Of a stretch of DNA of 6,826 nt, positions 1 to 6,474 are shown in pieces. The DNA is from Paracoccaceae bacterium (GTDB taxonomy: Bacteria > Pseudomonadota > Alphaproteobacteria > Rhodobacterales > Rhodobacteraceae): assembly GCA_012036325.1 (NCBI GenBank), contig JAAUPC010000191.1, positions 1 to 6,826 of the forward strand, in the 5' to 3' direction. The translations under genes and the position numbers were made by a program. Positions within the stretch are counted from its first letter, which is position 1. The number at the start of each line of letters is the position of its first letter. Under the pieces are notes generated by a model, which saw only the letters and a list, made by a program, of their open reading frames with translations, was not told the DNA's origin and made no database searches.

Positions 1-207
1 ATTGCCTACAACCTGCTGACATCAATCACGCTTCTGACCCACGGCGCGACGGCTCTCGCCACGCTCTGCGTCGCCGGGATCACTGCCAACCTTGACCGGT
101 GCCGCAGCCACCTGGACCGCTCCACGGCCCGCATCACCGCCATGGTTCCCGAGATCGGCTACGCCCGCGCCGCCGAACGTGCGAAGGCGATGCTTGGAAA
201 CGAATAA
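1..207 (+). CDS. Aspartase/fumarase-superfamily lyase, C-terminal fragment (5' end outside window)
   Basis: Reading frame 1 is open from the left edge to a TAA at 205-207, giving the last 68 residues of a larger protein. The fragment has the class II fumarase/aspartase C-terminal pattern: NLLTSITLL, then CVAGITAN followed by a spaced DRC, then a TA.VP.IGY block (here TAMVPEIGY) and an AA..AK helix. In the family this helical domain packs at the end of the tetramer-forming subunit; the enzymes reversibly eliminate ammonia or water from aspartate-, malate- or succinyl-type substrates in the cytoplasm. The NLLTSITLL start suits aspartate ammonia-lyase slightly better than fumarase, but the active-site loop is outside the window, so the substrate is not settled. 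The protein stops about 20-30 residues earlier than usual (AKAMLGNE), with no normal C-terminal tail; see the finding on a possible shift near 195. It converges with the regulator gene across only 8 bases, with no visible terminator hairpin. Confidence 0.8.
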   Translation: MAYNLLTSITLLTHGATALATLCVAGITANLDRCRSHLDRSTARITAMVPEIGYARAAERAKAMLGNE

Positions 208-215
208 GGCGCGCG

Positions 216-1019
216 TCACGATCCGTGGGCAAGAAAGTTGAATGGCCCCGAGGGGCGGTTGTCGATCATCGACAGAAGTCCATCGGGCAGGTCCGGGTGG
301 TCTGGCGAGTAAAGCCCGACCTTTCGAAGGTTGCCCATCAACGTCTGGCGCGGGTGTGTGCGTTCCAGATAGGTGCGCACGGCGCAAGGCACATGATCGC
401 GGTTGGCCGACACGCCGACCTTCACGCCATGCAATGCCCGCCAGCGGAACGCATAGTCGGGGTAGAGAATGGTCTGGGTCACTTCGATCCCTGCGCCGGT
501 CTCGTAGTCGTTCATGAAGATGCGGTCGCCCGTCATCAGCGCCACGCCCTGGTAGCGGAAATGTCCCGCACGGGTGCTGCCCGCATCGCCGATGCGCTCA
601 AGCCGCTGGTAGAAAAGATGTTCGCCCTCCGGCGCGAAGCCGACGAGCGCGCGGATGATCTTCCCCGGCGTGGACATAGACCAATAGTATTCAAAAAAGG
701 TTCCGGTCAGGCTGAAAATCCGCGGATCATTCCGCGCCATGATCCGGTCGAAGTGCACCCGCAGCGTGCGCGACAGTTGATCCGACCCCAAGCCCCGCAG
801 CTTGACGATGGCGGCAAAGTCGATGGCAGGCATGTGGATCTCGAATTCCTCCACCCCGAAGTGGTCGCAGATGCGGCGCAGGAGGGGGGCGCGGGGCGTC
901 GATGTCCCGGCGAGGTAGCGGTTCAACTGGCTGCGGTTCAGCCCCAGATCGCGCGCGACAACCGAGATTGATGGGCGATAGGTGCAGAGAAGGCGCAGGT
1001 TCGCAGGCAGATCGGACAT
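216..1019 (-). CDS. XRE-family helix-turn-helix transcriptional regulator
   Basis: This encodes a 267-residue DNA-binding protein. The N-terminus holds an XRE/Cro-type helix-turn-helix at residues 18-38 (ISVVARDLGLNRSQLNRYLAG), where the recognition helix NRSQLNRYLAG and the following TSTPRAPLLRRICDHFGV match the usual layout of this family. The remaining roughly 200 residues form a larger domain that I cannot assign; it is not a cupin or an S24 peptidase by eye, and may be a ligand-sensing or oligomerisation domain. The frame stays open upstream to a methionine at 1112, but I chose the ATG at 1017-1019 because it has AGGGA five to six bases upstream and because the HTH then starts close to the N-terminus as usual. 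It is transcribed away from the racemase and transporter genes, so it is a plausible local regulator of them and of itself (inference). No membrane segment or signal peptide is visible. Confidence 0.85.
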   Translation of the reverse strand: MSDLPANLRLLCTYRPSISVVARDLGLNRSQLNRYLAGTSTPRAPLLRRICDHFGVEEFEIHMPAIDFAAIVKLRGLGSDQLSRTLRVHFDRIMARNDPRIFSLTGTFFEYYWSMSTPGKIIRALVGFAPEGEHLFYQRLERIGDAGSTRAGHFRYQGVALMTGDRIFMNDYETGAGIEVTQTILYPDYAFRWRALHGVKVGVSANRDHVPCAVRTYLERTHPRQTLMGNLRKVGLYSPDHPDLPDGLLSMIDNRPSGPFNFLAHGS

Positions 1020-1054
1020 GTTTTCCCTATGCTCGGCGGTTTCTTGGGCGAAGA

Positions 1055-1110
1055 GAATGGCGCAGTTTGATGCTTTCATCGCAACGTTCTGCGCCAGAAT
1101 GCTGCGATTC
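1055..1110. promoter_or_regulatory. Cluster of inverted repeats, candidate operator
   Basis: Three symmetric elements lie between the divergent genes. TGGCGCAG at 1058-1065 is the exact reverse complement of CTGCGCCA at 1089-1096, with centres 31 bases apart, close to three helical turns. The right-hand copy is also the core of a dyad, TTCTG-CGC-CAGAA (1087-1099). Next to it is GAAT-GCTGCG-ATTC (1097-1110). The right-hand elements cover the predicted -10 box of the regulator gene. Binding by the neighbouring XRE protein is an inference from position and symmetry; the 8-bp arms could instead form a long-loop hairpin in RNA. Confidence 0.4.
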
Positions 1111-1123
1111 ACAGAATTGTCAA
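1096..1123 (-). promoter_or_regulatory. Candidate promoter of the XRE regulator
   Basis: On the - strand a perfect TTGACA lies at 1123-1118. After 16 bases it is followed by CATTCT at 1101-1096, which matches three of six bases of the -10 consensus. Transcription would start near 1089 and give a leader of about 70 bases before the ATG at 1019. The -35 box is convincing and the -10 box is weak. The -10 region lies inside the inverted repeats described separately, which suits autoregulation. No comparably good promoter was found on the + strand for the racemase; a TTGTCA at 1117-1122 lacks a suitable -10 partner. Confidence 0.45.
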
Positions 1124-1154
1124 TGTGGATCAGGCTCGGCCAGTCTGTTTAGAA

Positions 1155-1171
1155 CGGGGCGTCAGTCCCCG
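1155..1171 (+). promoter_or_regulatory. Small stem-loop in the racemase leader
   Basis: CGGGG at 1155-1159 pairs perfectly with CCCCG at 1167-1171 around a 7-base loop. It ends 18 bases before the racemase ATG, just upstream of the AGGGA ribosome-binding site at 1179-1183. There is no T-run, so it is not an intrinsic terminator. It might affect mRNA stability or initiation, or be chance in GC-rich DNA. Confidence 0.25.
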
Positions 1172-1189
1172 ACCTGCCAGGGAAAACGC

Positions 1190-1998
1190 ATGATGACCGC
1201 CTCCGAGCGAAACTCCGGTCCGCGCACAACCATCGGCATTATCGCCGGATCGGCCCTGAGGCGGGGATCGACCTCTGGGCCAAGGTCCTGCGCCACAATG
1301 CCGACCTTATGGGCGAGGACTTCGGCGGCGACCTTGACGCGCCGCGGGTGGTGATCCTGTCGGAGCCGTTGCTCGGCCTGTCCATGGATCTCTCCCGCAA
1401 CGAGACCGTTGTCTGGGAAGCGCTTAAGGATGCCGCGGCCGCGATCTCGGTCCGTTGCGACCACTGGGCCATCGCCTGCAATACGCTGAACTGGTTCGCC
1501 CCGCGCATTTCCAAGCTGGGATTGCCAGGAGAGTTCGTCAGCTTCCAGTCTGTGCTTTCTGACTGGATCGCCGCGTCCGGCCTAACCCGGCTGGGCCTTC
1601 TTGGCGCGGCGCCTGTGACAGAGATGGGCGTCTGGTCAGCCTACCGCGCACTCGCCGACCTCGTCGAGGTCGAGACGCCGGCAGATGCCGAAGCCCTCCA
1701 TTCACTGATCCACGACGTAAAGCGACTTGGCTCTTCCGACCCTACCTTGGGCTGGCGTTTCAAGGCCCTGGTCGAGACGATGCGGGCCGAAACGCTGCTG
1801 CTTGCCTGTACCGAACTGCCGCTGATCGCCGACATCCAGACGGCCAAGCGGCTGGTCGACGTAACAGACCTTGTGGCTGTCGAGCTGGCCCGCCGCTCCC
1901 TTCCCAGATGGAACGCCATCAACAAGGGCCTTGAAGCCGCGCACTCATCGGGGGCAACGGGCAAGGCGATGGCACTGTGGGAAAATGCGCATGGCTGA
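1190..1998 (+). pseudogene. Asp/Glu racemase-family protein, frameshifted near its N-terminus
   Basis: An ATG at 1190, with AGGGA six bases upstream (the same AGGGAAAAC context as the regulator start), opens with a family-like TTIGIIAGS. That frame then stops at 1354. From 1252 the next frame continues the same protein: GPEAGIDLW and on to the TGA at 1996-1998. Restoring one G at 1252 gives a 269-residue cytoplasmic enzyme. Both catalytic cysteines of the family survive: Cys in ACNT (codon 1477-1479, restored residue 97) and Cys in ACTELP (codon 1807-1809, residue 207). Members invert amino-acid stereocentres or isomerise related acids by a two-cysteine proton transfer. Which substrate is used here is unknown; aspartate is attractive given the nearby lyase. 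As written, only a product starting at the internal ATG 1309 could be made, lacking the first beta strand and its glycine-rich loop. About 31 residues after the normal end (ELARRSL) are not family-like. Confidence 0.8.
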
Positions 1999-2124
1999 AG
2001 TCGTCCGCATGGCTCCGGGTCCAGAAGCCAGCCAGTTCGCTGCGTTGCCACAATGCTCGGCGGAGACGGTCTGGTGCCGGATGCCGCCGGGATGGCCGAA
2101 AAACTGTTTGCCGTTCTGAACTGA
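1989..2124 (+). other. Possible degenerate coding remnant between racemase and transporter
   Basis: This stretch has no intact gene but reads like protein in two adjoining frames. In frame 2, from an ATG at 1989, there is MAEVVRMAPGPEASQFAA. From about 2044 frame 1 gives VATMLGGDGLVPDAAGM and then AEKLFAVLN, ending in a TGA at 2122-2124. An ATG at 2053 could make a 23-residue peptide, but no good ribosome-binding site precedes it. Together with the unusual tail of the racemase this may be the end of a decayed or deleted gene. I do not recognise the family. It could also be chance coding-like sequence in GC-rich DNA. Confidence 0.25.
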
Positions 2125-2140
2125 CGTGAAAAAAGCCAAC

Positions 2141-2147
2141 AAGGAGG
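2141..2147 (+). promoter_or_regulatory. Strong ribosome-binding site for the solute-binding protein
   Basis: AAGGAGG lies seven bases before a GTG start at 2155. It is the strongest Shine-Dalgarno sequence in the window and fixes the GTG as the start, since no ATG fits before the twin-arginine leader. A strong site fits a binding protein that must be made in excess over its permeases. Confidence 0.85.
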
Positions 2148-2154
2148 TTCCAAA

Positions 2155-3726
2155 GTGACGACATCCCTTCACCTTCCCCGCCGCGCGGTCCTGCGCGGCC
2201 TTCTGGCCGGGTCTGCCGCGATGACCCTTGGTCTGCCGCGGATCGCCGGGGCGCAGACGCCCATCGAGATCGTCTGGGCCAAGCGGTTTGAGGCAACGCT
2301 CTACGATCCAGCGACCTCGATCACCGCGTCTTCCTGGGAACTGCTGCACATCCTCTACGACGGCCTGACTGAGATGGACGAGAACATGCAGCCGATGCCC
2401 GGCCTGGCGACAGCATGGGAGACGCCGGATCCGCTGACCTACCTTTTCACGATCCGCGAGGGCGTGACTTTCCACAACGGCCGCACCATGACCCCGGCTG
2501 ATGTCGCTGGCAGCCTGTCGCGGTTGATCGACCCGGCCACCGGGTCGTTCTTCGCGGGCCAGATGGGCAAGATCACGGCCGTCACGGTCGAGCCCGACAA
2601 CCGCGTGAAAATCACGCTGTCCGAGCCCTGGGCGCCGATGCTCGGCGCGCTGTCCTCGACCATGGCCTCGATCATCCCGATGGAGGAGTTGGCGGCTGGC
2701 ACCTTCGACCCGACGACGCAGTTCAACGGCACTGGCCCTTACATGGTCGAAAGCCATGCCCAGGGCGACAATTGGGTTCTGACGCGCAATCCGAACTACT
2801 GGAAGGCGGGCCAGCCTGTCGCCGACCGGGTCGTCGTGCGGATCATCCCGACGGAACAGTCCCTGATCGCCGGCCTGCGCGACGGGACGATCCACATCGC
2901 CCAGTTTGACGCCAGCCCCGACGCCTCGCTGCTACTGAAGCAGGTCGACAATGTCGAGGTCGTGCAGAACCTGCAGACCAACGTGTTCTGGATGTTCCTG
3001 AACGCGGTGAAGGAAGGCTCGCCCTTCAAGGATCAGAAAGTGCGGCAAGCGGTGGTGCTGGCTTTGGACCGCGAGCGGATTGCCCAGGTCGCCATGGGTG
3101 GCAACGCGGCACCGGCCAGCGCGATGCCCCCGGCGTTCAATGCCTGTGATACCGCGAAGCTTCCTTTCTATAACCGGGATGTCGAACGGTCGAAAGCCTT
3201 GCTCGCCGAGGCTGGGGCCTCAGGGCTGACCTTCGAGTTGCTCATCACCGCCGGGACGACCCTGCCAGCAATCGGCCAGGTTATCCGCGACAGCCTGGCC
3301 GAGGCCGGGATCACGGTGAACCTTGCTGCGCTGGACGAAGGCACGGTGGTCACGCGGATGTGGGTCGACAACCCGGGCAATTTCGAGGGAGCACTTTCGT
3401 GGTATGCGGGCTATTCCGACCCGGCCATGCTTCCTCTTTGGTTTGTCCCCGAGGTGGCAGGTTTCTCGGCGGGCTTCCAAGCATCGGACGGAGACCTGAC
3501 GGCCGTGATCAACGCGACCCGCAGCCTTGCCGCCGACGACCCCGCCCGCCCGGCTGCGCTGCAGTCACTTTGCGAGTCGCTTGACGCCAATGCGAACCAG
3601 GTGCCGCTGGTCACCCGGGTCGAGACGATGGCCTACCGGACGGACCTTCTGAACCCGGTCGGGCTGCGCAATGTCGACGGCTATGCCAACAACGTTCGTG
3701 GCATCGAAGCCTGGGTTCGGACGTGA
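2155..3726 (+). CDS. ABC transporter solute-binding protein, family 5 (peptide/opine/nickel type)
   Basis: This 523-residue protein has the normal length and architecture of the DppA/OppA-like extracytoplasmic binding proteins. It begins with a twin-arginine-like leader: RR at residues 9-10 in PRRAVLRG, a hydrophobic stretch, and a likely cleavage after AGA at residues 31-33. There is no lipobox cysteine, so it is probably periplasmic and exported folded. Family landmarks include an early WELLHILYDGLTEMDE, LATAWE, the TFHNGR and PADV blocks, GTGPY around residues 192-196, a RNPNYWK motif with Trp at 216, and KVRQAVVLALDRERI near 296-310. It captures the substrate in the periplasm and delivers it to the two permeases encoded downstream. 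The ligand cannot be read from sequence: peptides, glutathione, opines and metal chelates are all handled by relatives. It heads the transporter operon; the first permease starts seven bases after its stop. No terminator lies between them. Confidence 0.93.
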   Translation: MTTSLHLPRRAVLRGLLAGSAAMTLGLPRIAGAQTPIEIVWAKRFEATLYDPATSITASSWELLHILYDGLTEMDENMQPMPGLATAWETPDPLTYLFTIREGVTFHNGRTMTPADVAGSLSRLIDPATGSFFAGQMGKITAVTVEPDNRVKITLSEPWAPMLGALSSTMASIIPMEELAAGTFDPTTQFNGTGPYMVESHAQGDNWVLTRNPNYWKAGQPVADRVVVRIIPTEQSLIAGLRDGTIHIAQFDASPDASLLLKQVDNVEVVQNLQTNVFWMFLNAVKEGSPFKDQKVRQAVVLALDRERIAQVAMGGNAAPASAMPPAFNACDTAKLPFYNRDVERSKALLAEAGASGLTFELLITAGTTLPAIGQVIRDSLAEAGITVNLAALDEGTVVTRMWVDNPGNFEGALSWYAGYSDPAMLPLWFVPEVAGFSAGFQASDGDLTAVINATRSLAADDPARPAALQSLCESLDANANQVPLVTRVETMAYRTDLLNPVGLRNVDGYANNVRGIEAWVRT

Positions 3727-3733
3727 GGCCGAC

Positions 3734-4681
3734 ATGCTGAGGTTCGCGCTCTCCCGGATCCTCAGCGCCACCGTGACGCTGCTCGGCGTCTCGGTTCTGG
3801 TCTTCATCGCGGTCAGGCTTGTGCCTGGCCGCTTTGAGGAAGTGGTCCTGCCGCGCGGTTCGGAAGAACTGCGCGCGCAGGTGGCCGAACGGCTGGGCCT
3901 CGACCAGCCGATCCTCGTGCAATACGGGCTTTGGATCAGCAACTTTGTCCGGGGCGATTTCGGCACATCGCTGCTGACGGGCCGCCCGGTCTGGGAAGAA
4001 TTCGCGCCCCGCATCGTGGTGACGGGCGAGTTGGCGCTGATGGCGCTCGTGATGTCACTGGTCTTCGGCGGTGCCCTTGGCGTGGCGGCGGGGTTCAGCC
4101 GGCGGGCGGCCGCGCAGACCTCGTCGCGCCTCTTCTCGGCCGCCACGATGTCGGTTCCCGACTTCGTCATCGGCAGCATCTTCTTGTGGTTCTTCTCGGT
4201 CTACGCGCTTGGGCTTACGGTCGGTCAATGGGTGCCATGGTCCGAGGGGGTGGGCGCGCATCTGCGCTCGGCGTTCATCCCCGCCCTGACCCTTGCCATC
4301 TTCGGGATCGGGCTGATTTCGGCGACCGTGCGGCTGTCGATCCTGGCGGTCCTGGAACAGGACCACATCACCGCCGCCCGCCTGCGCGGGCTGTCCGAGG
4401 GGCAGATCCTGCGCCGTCACGTCTTTCGCAACGCCGCGATCTCGATCCTGACGGTCACGGCGATCTTTGCGGGCTACCTCCTCGGCGGCGCGGTGCTGGT
4501 CGAGTTCCTGTTCTCGGTTCCCGGCCTCGGGCGCTATGTGCTGCAAGGCATCCTTCAGCGCGACTATGTGGTTGTGCAGGCGGGCGTGATGCTGGCCGCT
4601 TGCCTGTTCGTGCTGATCAACATGGCGGCCGATCTGGCCTATGCTTGGCTGGACCCGCGGCTGCGGGCGGGAGGGGCGTGA
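3734..4681 (+). CDS. ABC transporter permease, DppB/OppB type
   Basis: This 315-residue inner-membrane protein has the length and layout of the first permease of peptide-type importers. An N-terminal membrane helix (about residues 9-30) is followed by the periplasmic segment LGLDQPILVQYGLWISNFVRGDFGTSL, then several helices between about 96 and 305. The EAA-type loop that docks on the ATPase is at residues about 211-234, with DHITAARLRGL and a basic HVFRNA end. The C-terminus has the characteristic AYAWLDPRLR. The frame is open further upstream, but the ATG at 3734 is preferred: it follows GAGG by five bases, sits seven bases after the binding-protein stop, and gives the usual MLRFALSRIL start. 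It would pair with the next gene's product to form the translocation channel. Its stop TGA (4679-4681) overlaps the next start, implying translational coupling. Confidence 0.93.
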   Translation: MLRFALSRILSATVTLLGVSVLVFIAVRLVPGRFEEVVLPRGSEELRAQVAERLGLDQPILVQYGLWISNFVRGDFGTSLLTGRPVWEEFAPRIVVTGELALMALVMSLVFGGALGVAAGFSRRAAAQTSSRLFSAATMSVPDFVIGSIFLWFFSVYALGLTVGQWVPWSEGVGAHLRSAFIPALTLAIFGIGLISATVRLSILAVLEQDHITAARLRGLSEGQILRRHVFRNAAISILTVTAIFAGYLLGGAVLVEFLFSVPGLGRYVLQGILQRDYVVVQAGVMLAACLFVLINMAADLAYAWLDPRLRAGGA

Positions 4682-5508
4682 TGCGCAAGGTCTGGCGTGG
4701 GCTTGCCGCGGATCCCCTGGCGCGGGTGGGCTTTGTCCTTCTGGCGGTGCTGGTCGTGTTCAACGCGGTCCTGCCACTGTTGCCCGTTGGGCAACCAGAC
4801 GAGGTCGGCTACGCCGCCCGCTTCGCGCCCCCGGCCTGGAACCTGCCCTTCGGTGCCGACAACCTGGGCCAGCCGATCCTGGCGCGAGTGGCCGAAGGGA
4901 TGCGGATGACCTTCCTTCTCGCGTCGCTGTCCGTGCTCATTTCCGGCGCGATTGCCGCCTTCCTGTCGGTCAGCGCGACCTATGCGGGGGGCCTGGCGGA
5001 CGAGGGATCGAACCGGATTGCCGACATCCTGTTTGCCTTTCCGCCGATCCTACTTGGCATGCTGGTGGTGGCGATCCTGCAGCCGGGCGTGACCAGCGCC
5101 ATGATCGTCATCGCGGCCATCAGCATGCCGCCGATGATGCGCGTGGTGCGGGCCGAGACGCTGCAGATCATGCGCCGCGACTTTGTCATCAGCGCCGAGA
5201 TCGCGGGCGTGGGCTTCCTCTCGCGGGTCGTGACGCATCTTCTGCCGAACCTGGCCGAGGTCATCCTGATCCAGATGGTCTATGCCATCTCCATCGGCAT
5301 GCTGACGGAAAGCGCTTTGTCCTTTTTGGGGATCGGCGTGCAGCCCCCGACCGCGTCGCTGGGCAGCATGCTGCGCGACGGCATCATCTATCTGGAAATA
5401 GCACCCTGGATGGTGCTGTTCCCCGGCCTTGCGCTGGCCCTGTCGATCATCGGGGTGAACCTGCTGGGCGATGGCCTGCGCCGGATGCTGCGCCCGGGGG
5501 TGTTCTGA
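4681..5508 (+). CDS. ABC transporter permease, DppC/OppC type
   Basis: This 275-residue protein is the second permease of the importer. A first membrane helix lies near residues 15-36, then the periplasmic FGADNLGQPILARVAEGM segment, which matches the G.D..GRD.LSR...G motif of the family, followed by four to five helices. The EAA loop is at about residues 169-192 and ends in HLLPNL. Near the C-terminus are the family blocks ESALSFLGIGVQPP (about 210-223) and NLLGDGLR (about 260-267). The ATG at 4681 was chosen because it overlaps the preceding TGA by one base and is preceded by GGGAGG six to ten bases upstream. The long open frame running into it from 3931 is a shadow of the first permease. 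Its own stop (5506-5508) overlaps the ATPase start by one base, so these genes form one operon. Confidence 0.93.
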   Translation: MRKVWRGLAADPLARVGFVLLAVLVVFNAVLPLLPVGQPDEVGYAARFAPPAWNLPFGADNLGQPILARVAEGMRMTFLLASLSVLISGAIAAFLSVSATYAGGLADEGSNRIADILFAFPPILLGMLVVAILQPGVTSAMIVIAAISMPPMMRVVRAETLQIMRRDFVISAEIAGVGFLSRVVTHLLPNLAEVILIQMVYAISIGMLTESALSFLGIGVQPPTASLGSMLRDGIIYLEIAPWMVLFPGLALALSIIGVNLLGDGLRRMLRPGVF

Positions 5509-6361
5509 TGTTGAACGCACGGGGGGTGTCGGTCGCGTTCAAAACGGTGTCGGGCCTGGTCCCGGCGCTGGACAGGGTCGATTGCGCCCTGGCCCCGGGC
5601 GACCGCCTGGGCGTCGTCGGAGAAAGCGGGTCGGCAAGTCGACGCTGGCCCTGGCGCTGGCCGGGTTTGCCAAGGGATCGGGGCAGATCACCGGTTCGGT
5701 CACCCTCGACGGGCGCGAACTGGTCGGGCTTGACGAGCCCACCCTGCGCCGCCTGCGCCGCGAGAGGTTCGGCTTTGTCTTTCAGAACCCGATCACCACG
5801 CTGGACCCCACGATGGCGGTGCGCCGCCAGTTCTTTGACCCCGAGAGCGGCCAGGTGCCGGTTGCCGCCATCCGCGACCTGCTGGCCCGCGTCGGCCTGA
5901 AGGACCCTGACCGCGTGCTGGCCGCATTTCCGCACGAATTGTCGGGCGGCATGGCGCAGCGCGTGGCGATCGCCATGATGCTGGCCCGCCGGCCTTCGAT
6001 CATCATCGCAGACGAGCCGACCTCGGCGCTCGACGCGCAGATCCGGCTGCAGATCATGACGATCCTGGTGGCCGAGGCGCGCCAGACCGGGGCCGCGCTG
6101 GTCGTCGTCAGCCACGACCTGAAGGGCGTGCGCGCCGACTGCGACCGGGTGGCGGTGATGTATGCCGGCCGGATCGTGGAAGAAGGTCCGGTGGCGCAAG
6201 TGCTTGATCATCCACGGCATCCCTACACCGCCGCCCTCCTTGCCGCCTCGCCGGGGAACGAGGCGCCCGGACAAGAGCTTTGCCCGATCCCGGGCACCTT
6301 CGCCCACCTTGCCAGCGGTAATCCCCAGGTCGTACTTCCAACGCAGACCGAGCACCGGTGA
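5508..6361 (+). pseudogene. ABC transporter ATPase, DppD/OppD type, frameshifted in Walker A and altered at its C-terminus
   Basis: The ATG at 5508 overlaps the permease stop and starts MLNARGVSVAFKTVSG, but that frame runs through the Walker A and out of the family at 5633. From 5633 the adjoining frame continues the ATPase without a gap. Restoring one G in the TCGGC at 5631-5635 yields GESGSGKST and a 284-residue protein. All other nucleotide-binding motifs are intact: Q-loop FVFQNP, signature LSGGMAQRVAIAMM, Walker B IIIADEPTSALD and H-loop VVVSHDL. The protein would power the importer from the cytoplasmic face. At the C-terminus the family sequence runs through LCPIPGT and AHLASG to about 6318 and then turns into an unrelated 14-residue tail. 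The usual cysteine-containing R.C end of DppD/OppD proteins is missing, and no second ATPase follows. As written no functional ATPase can be made from this gene. Confidence 0.88.
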
Positions 6362-6474
6362 CGGCGTCATCATGCAGCGAATCAAACACAAAGGGGTTGG
6401 AGAAACATCGTCTGCTGTGCGCAGGACTTGAACCTGGAATGGGCCGTCAGCCGACGAAAGCGCCCAGCGCCTGC
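6319..6474. other. Unassigned junction segment after the ATPase
   Basis: About 155 bases separate the point where ATPase similarity ends from the asparagine synthetase fragment. The stop of the broken ATPase (6359-6361) falls inside. Neither strand shows a recognisable gene, though several frames are open for short distances; on the - strand one reads FVFDSLHDDAVTGARSALEV, which I could not assign. At 6422-6436 the - strand contains a tRNA T-arm look-alike (CAGG, TTCAAGT, CCTG). The segment probably marks a recombination boundary. Confidence 0.4.

Noticed and set aside
208..240. Intrinsic terminator between the convergent lyase and regulator genes
   Set aside because: The 8-base gap and its surroundings hold no stable hairpin followed by a T-run on either strand.
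99..971. A 290-residue + strand frame opposite the XRE regulator
   Set aside because: It has the compositional look of an antisense shadow and no family features, while the - strand has a clear HTH protein with a ribosome-binding site.
1945..2895. A 316-residue - strand frame opposite the solute-binding protein
   Set aside because: Histidine-, arginine- and glycine-rich antisense of a well-supported binding-protein gene; no domain seen.
3931..5508. A 525-residue open frame covering most of the first permease and all of the second
   Set aside because: Its first half is an out-of-frame arginine- and glycine-rich shadow of the DppB-like gene. Only the part from 4681 is a real protein.
5625..5640. 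Programmed ribosomal frameshifting in the ATPase (and in the racemase at 1250)
   Set aside because: A -1 shift would be needed, but there is no slippery heptamer and no obvious stimulatory stem-loop. A missing G explains both cases more simply.
5447..6391. A 314-residue - strand frame opposite the ATPase
   Set aside because: Its composition is that of an antisense frame, and the + strand carries the complete set of ABC motifs.
6318..6420. Insertion-sequence transposase fragment on the - strand (SLHDDAVTGARSALEV...GDY)
   Set aside because: It faintly recalls the end of IS3-type transposases, but the spacing of the SL, AR and DYN residues does not fit and no terminal inverted repeats were found.
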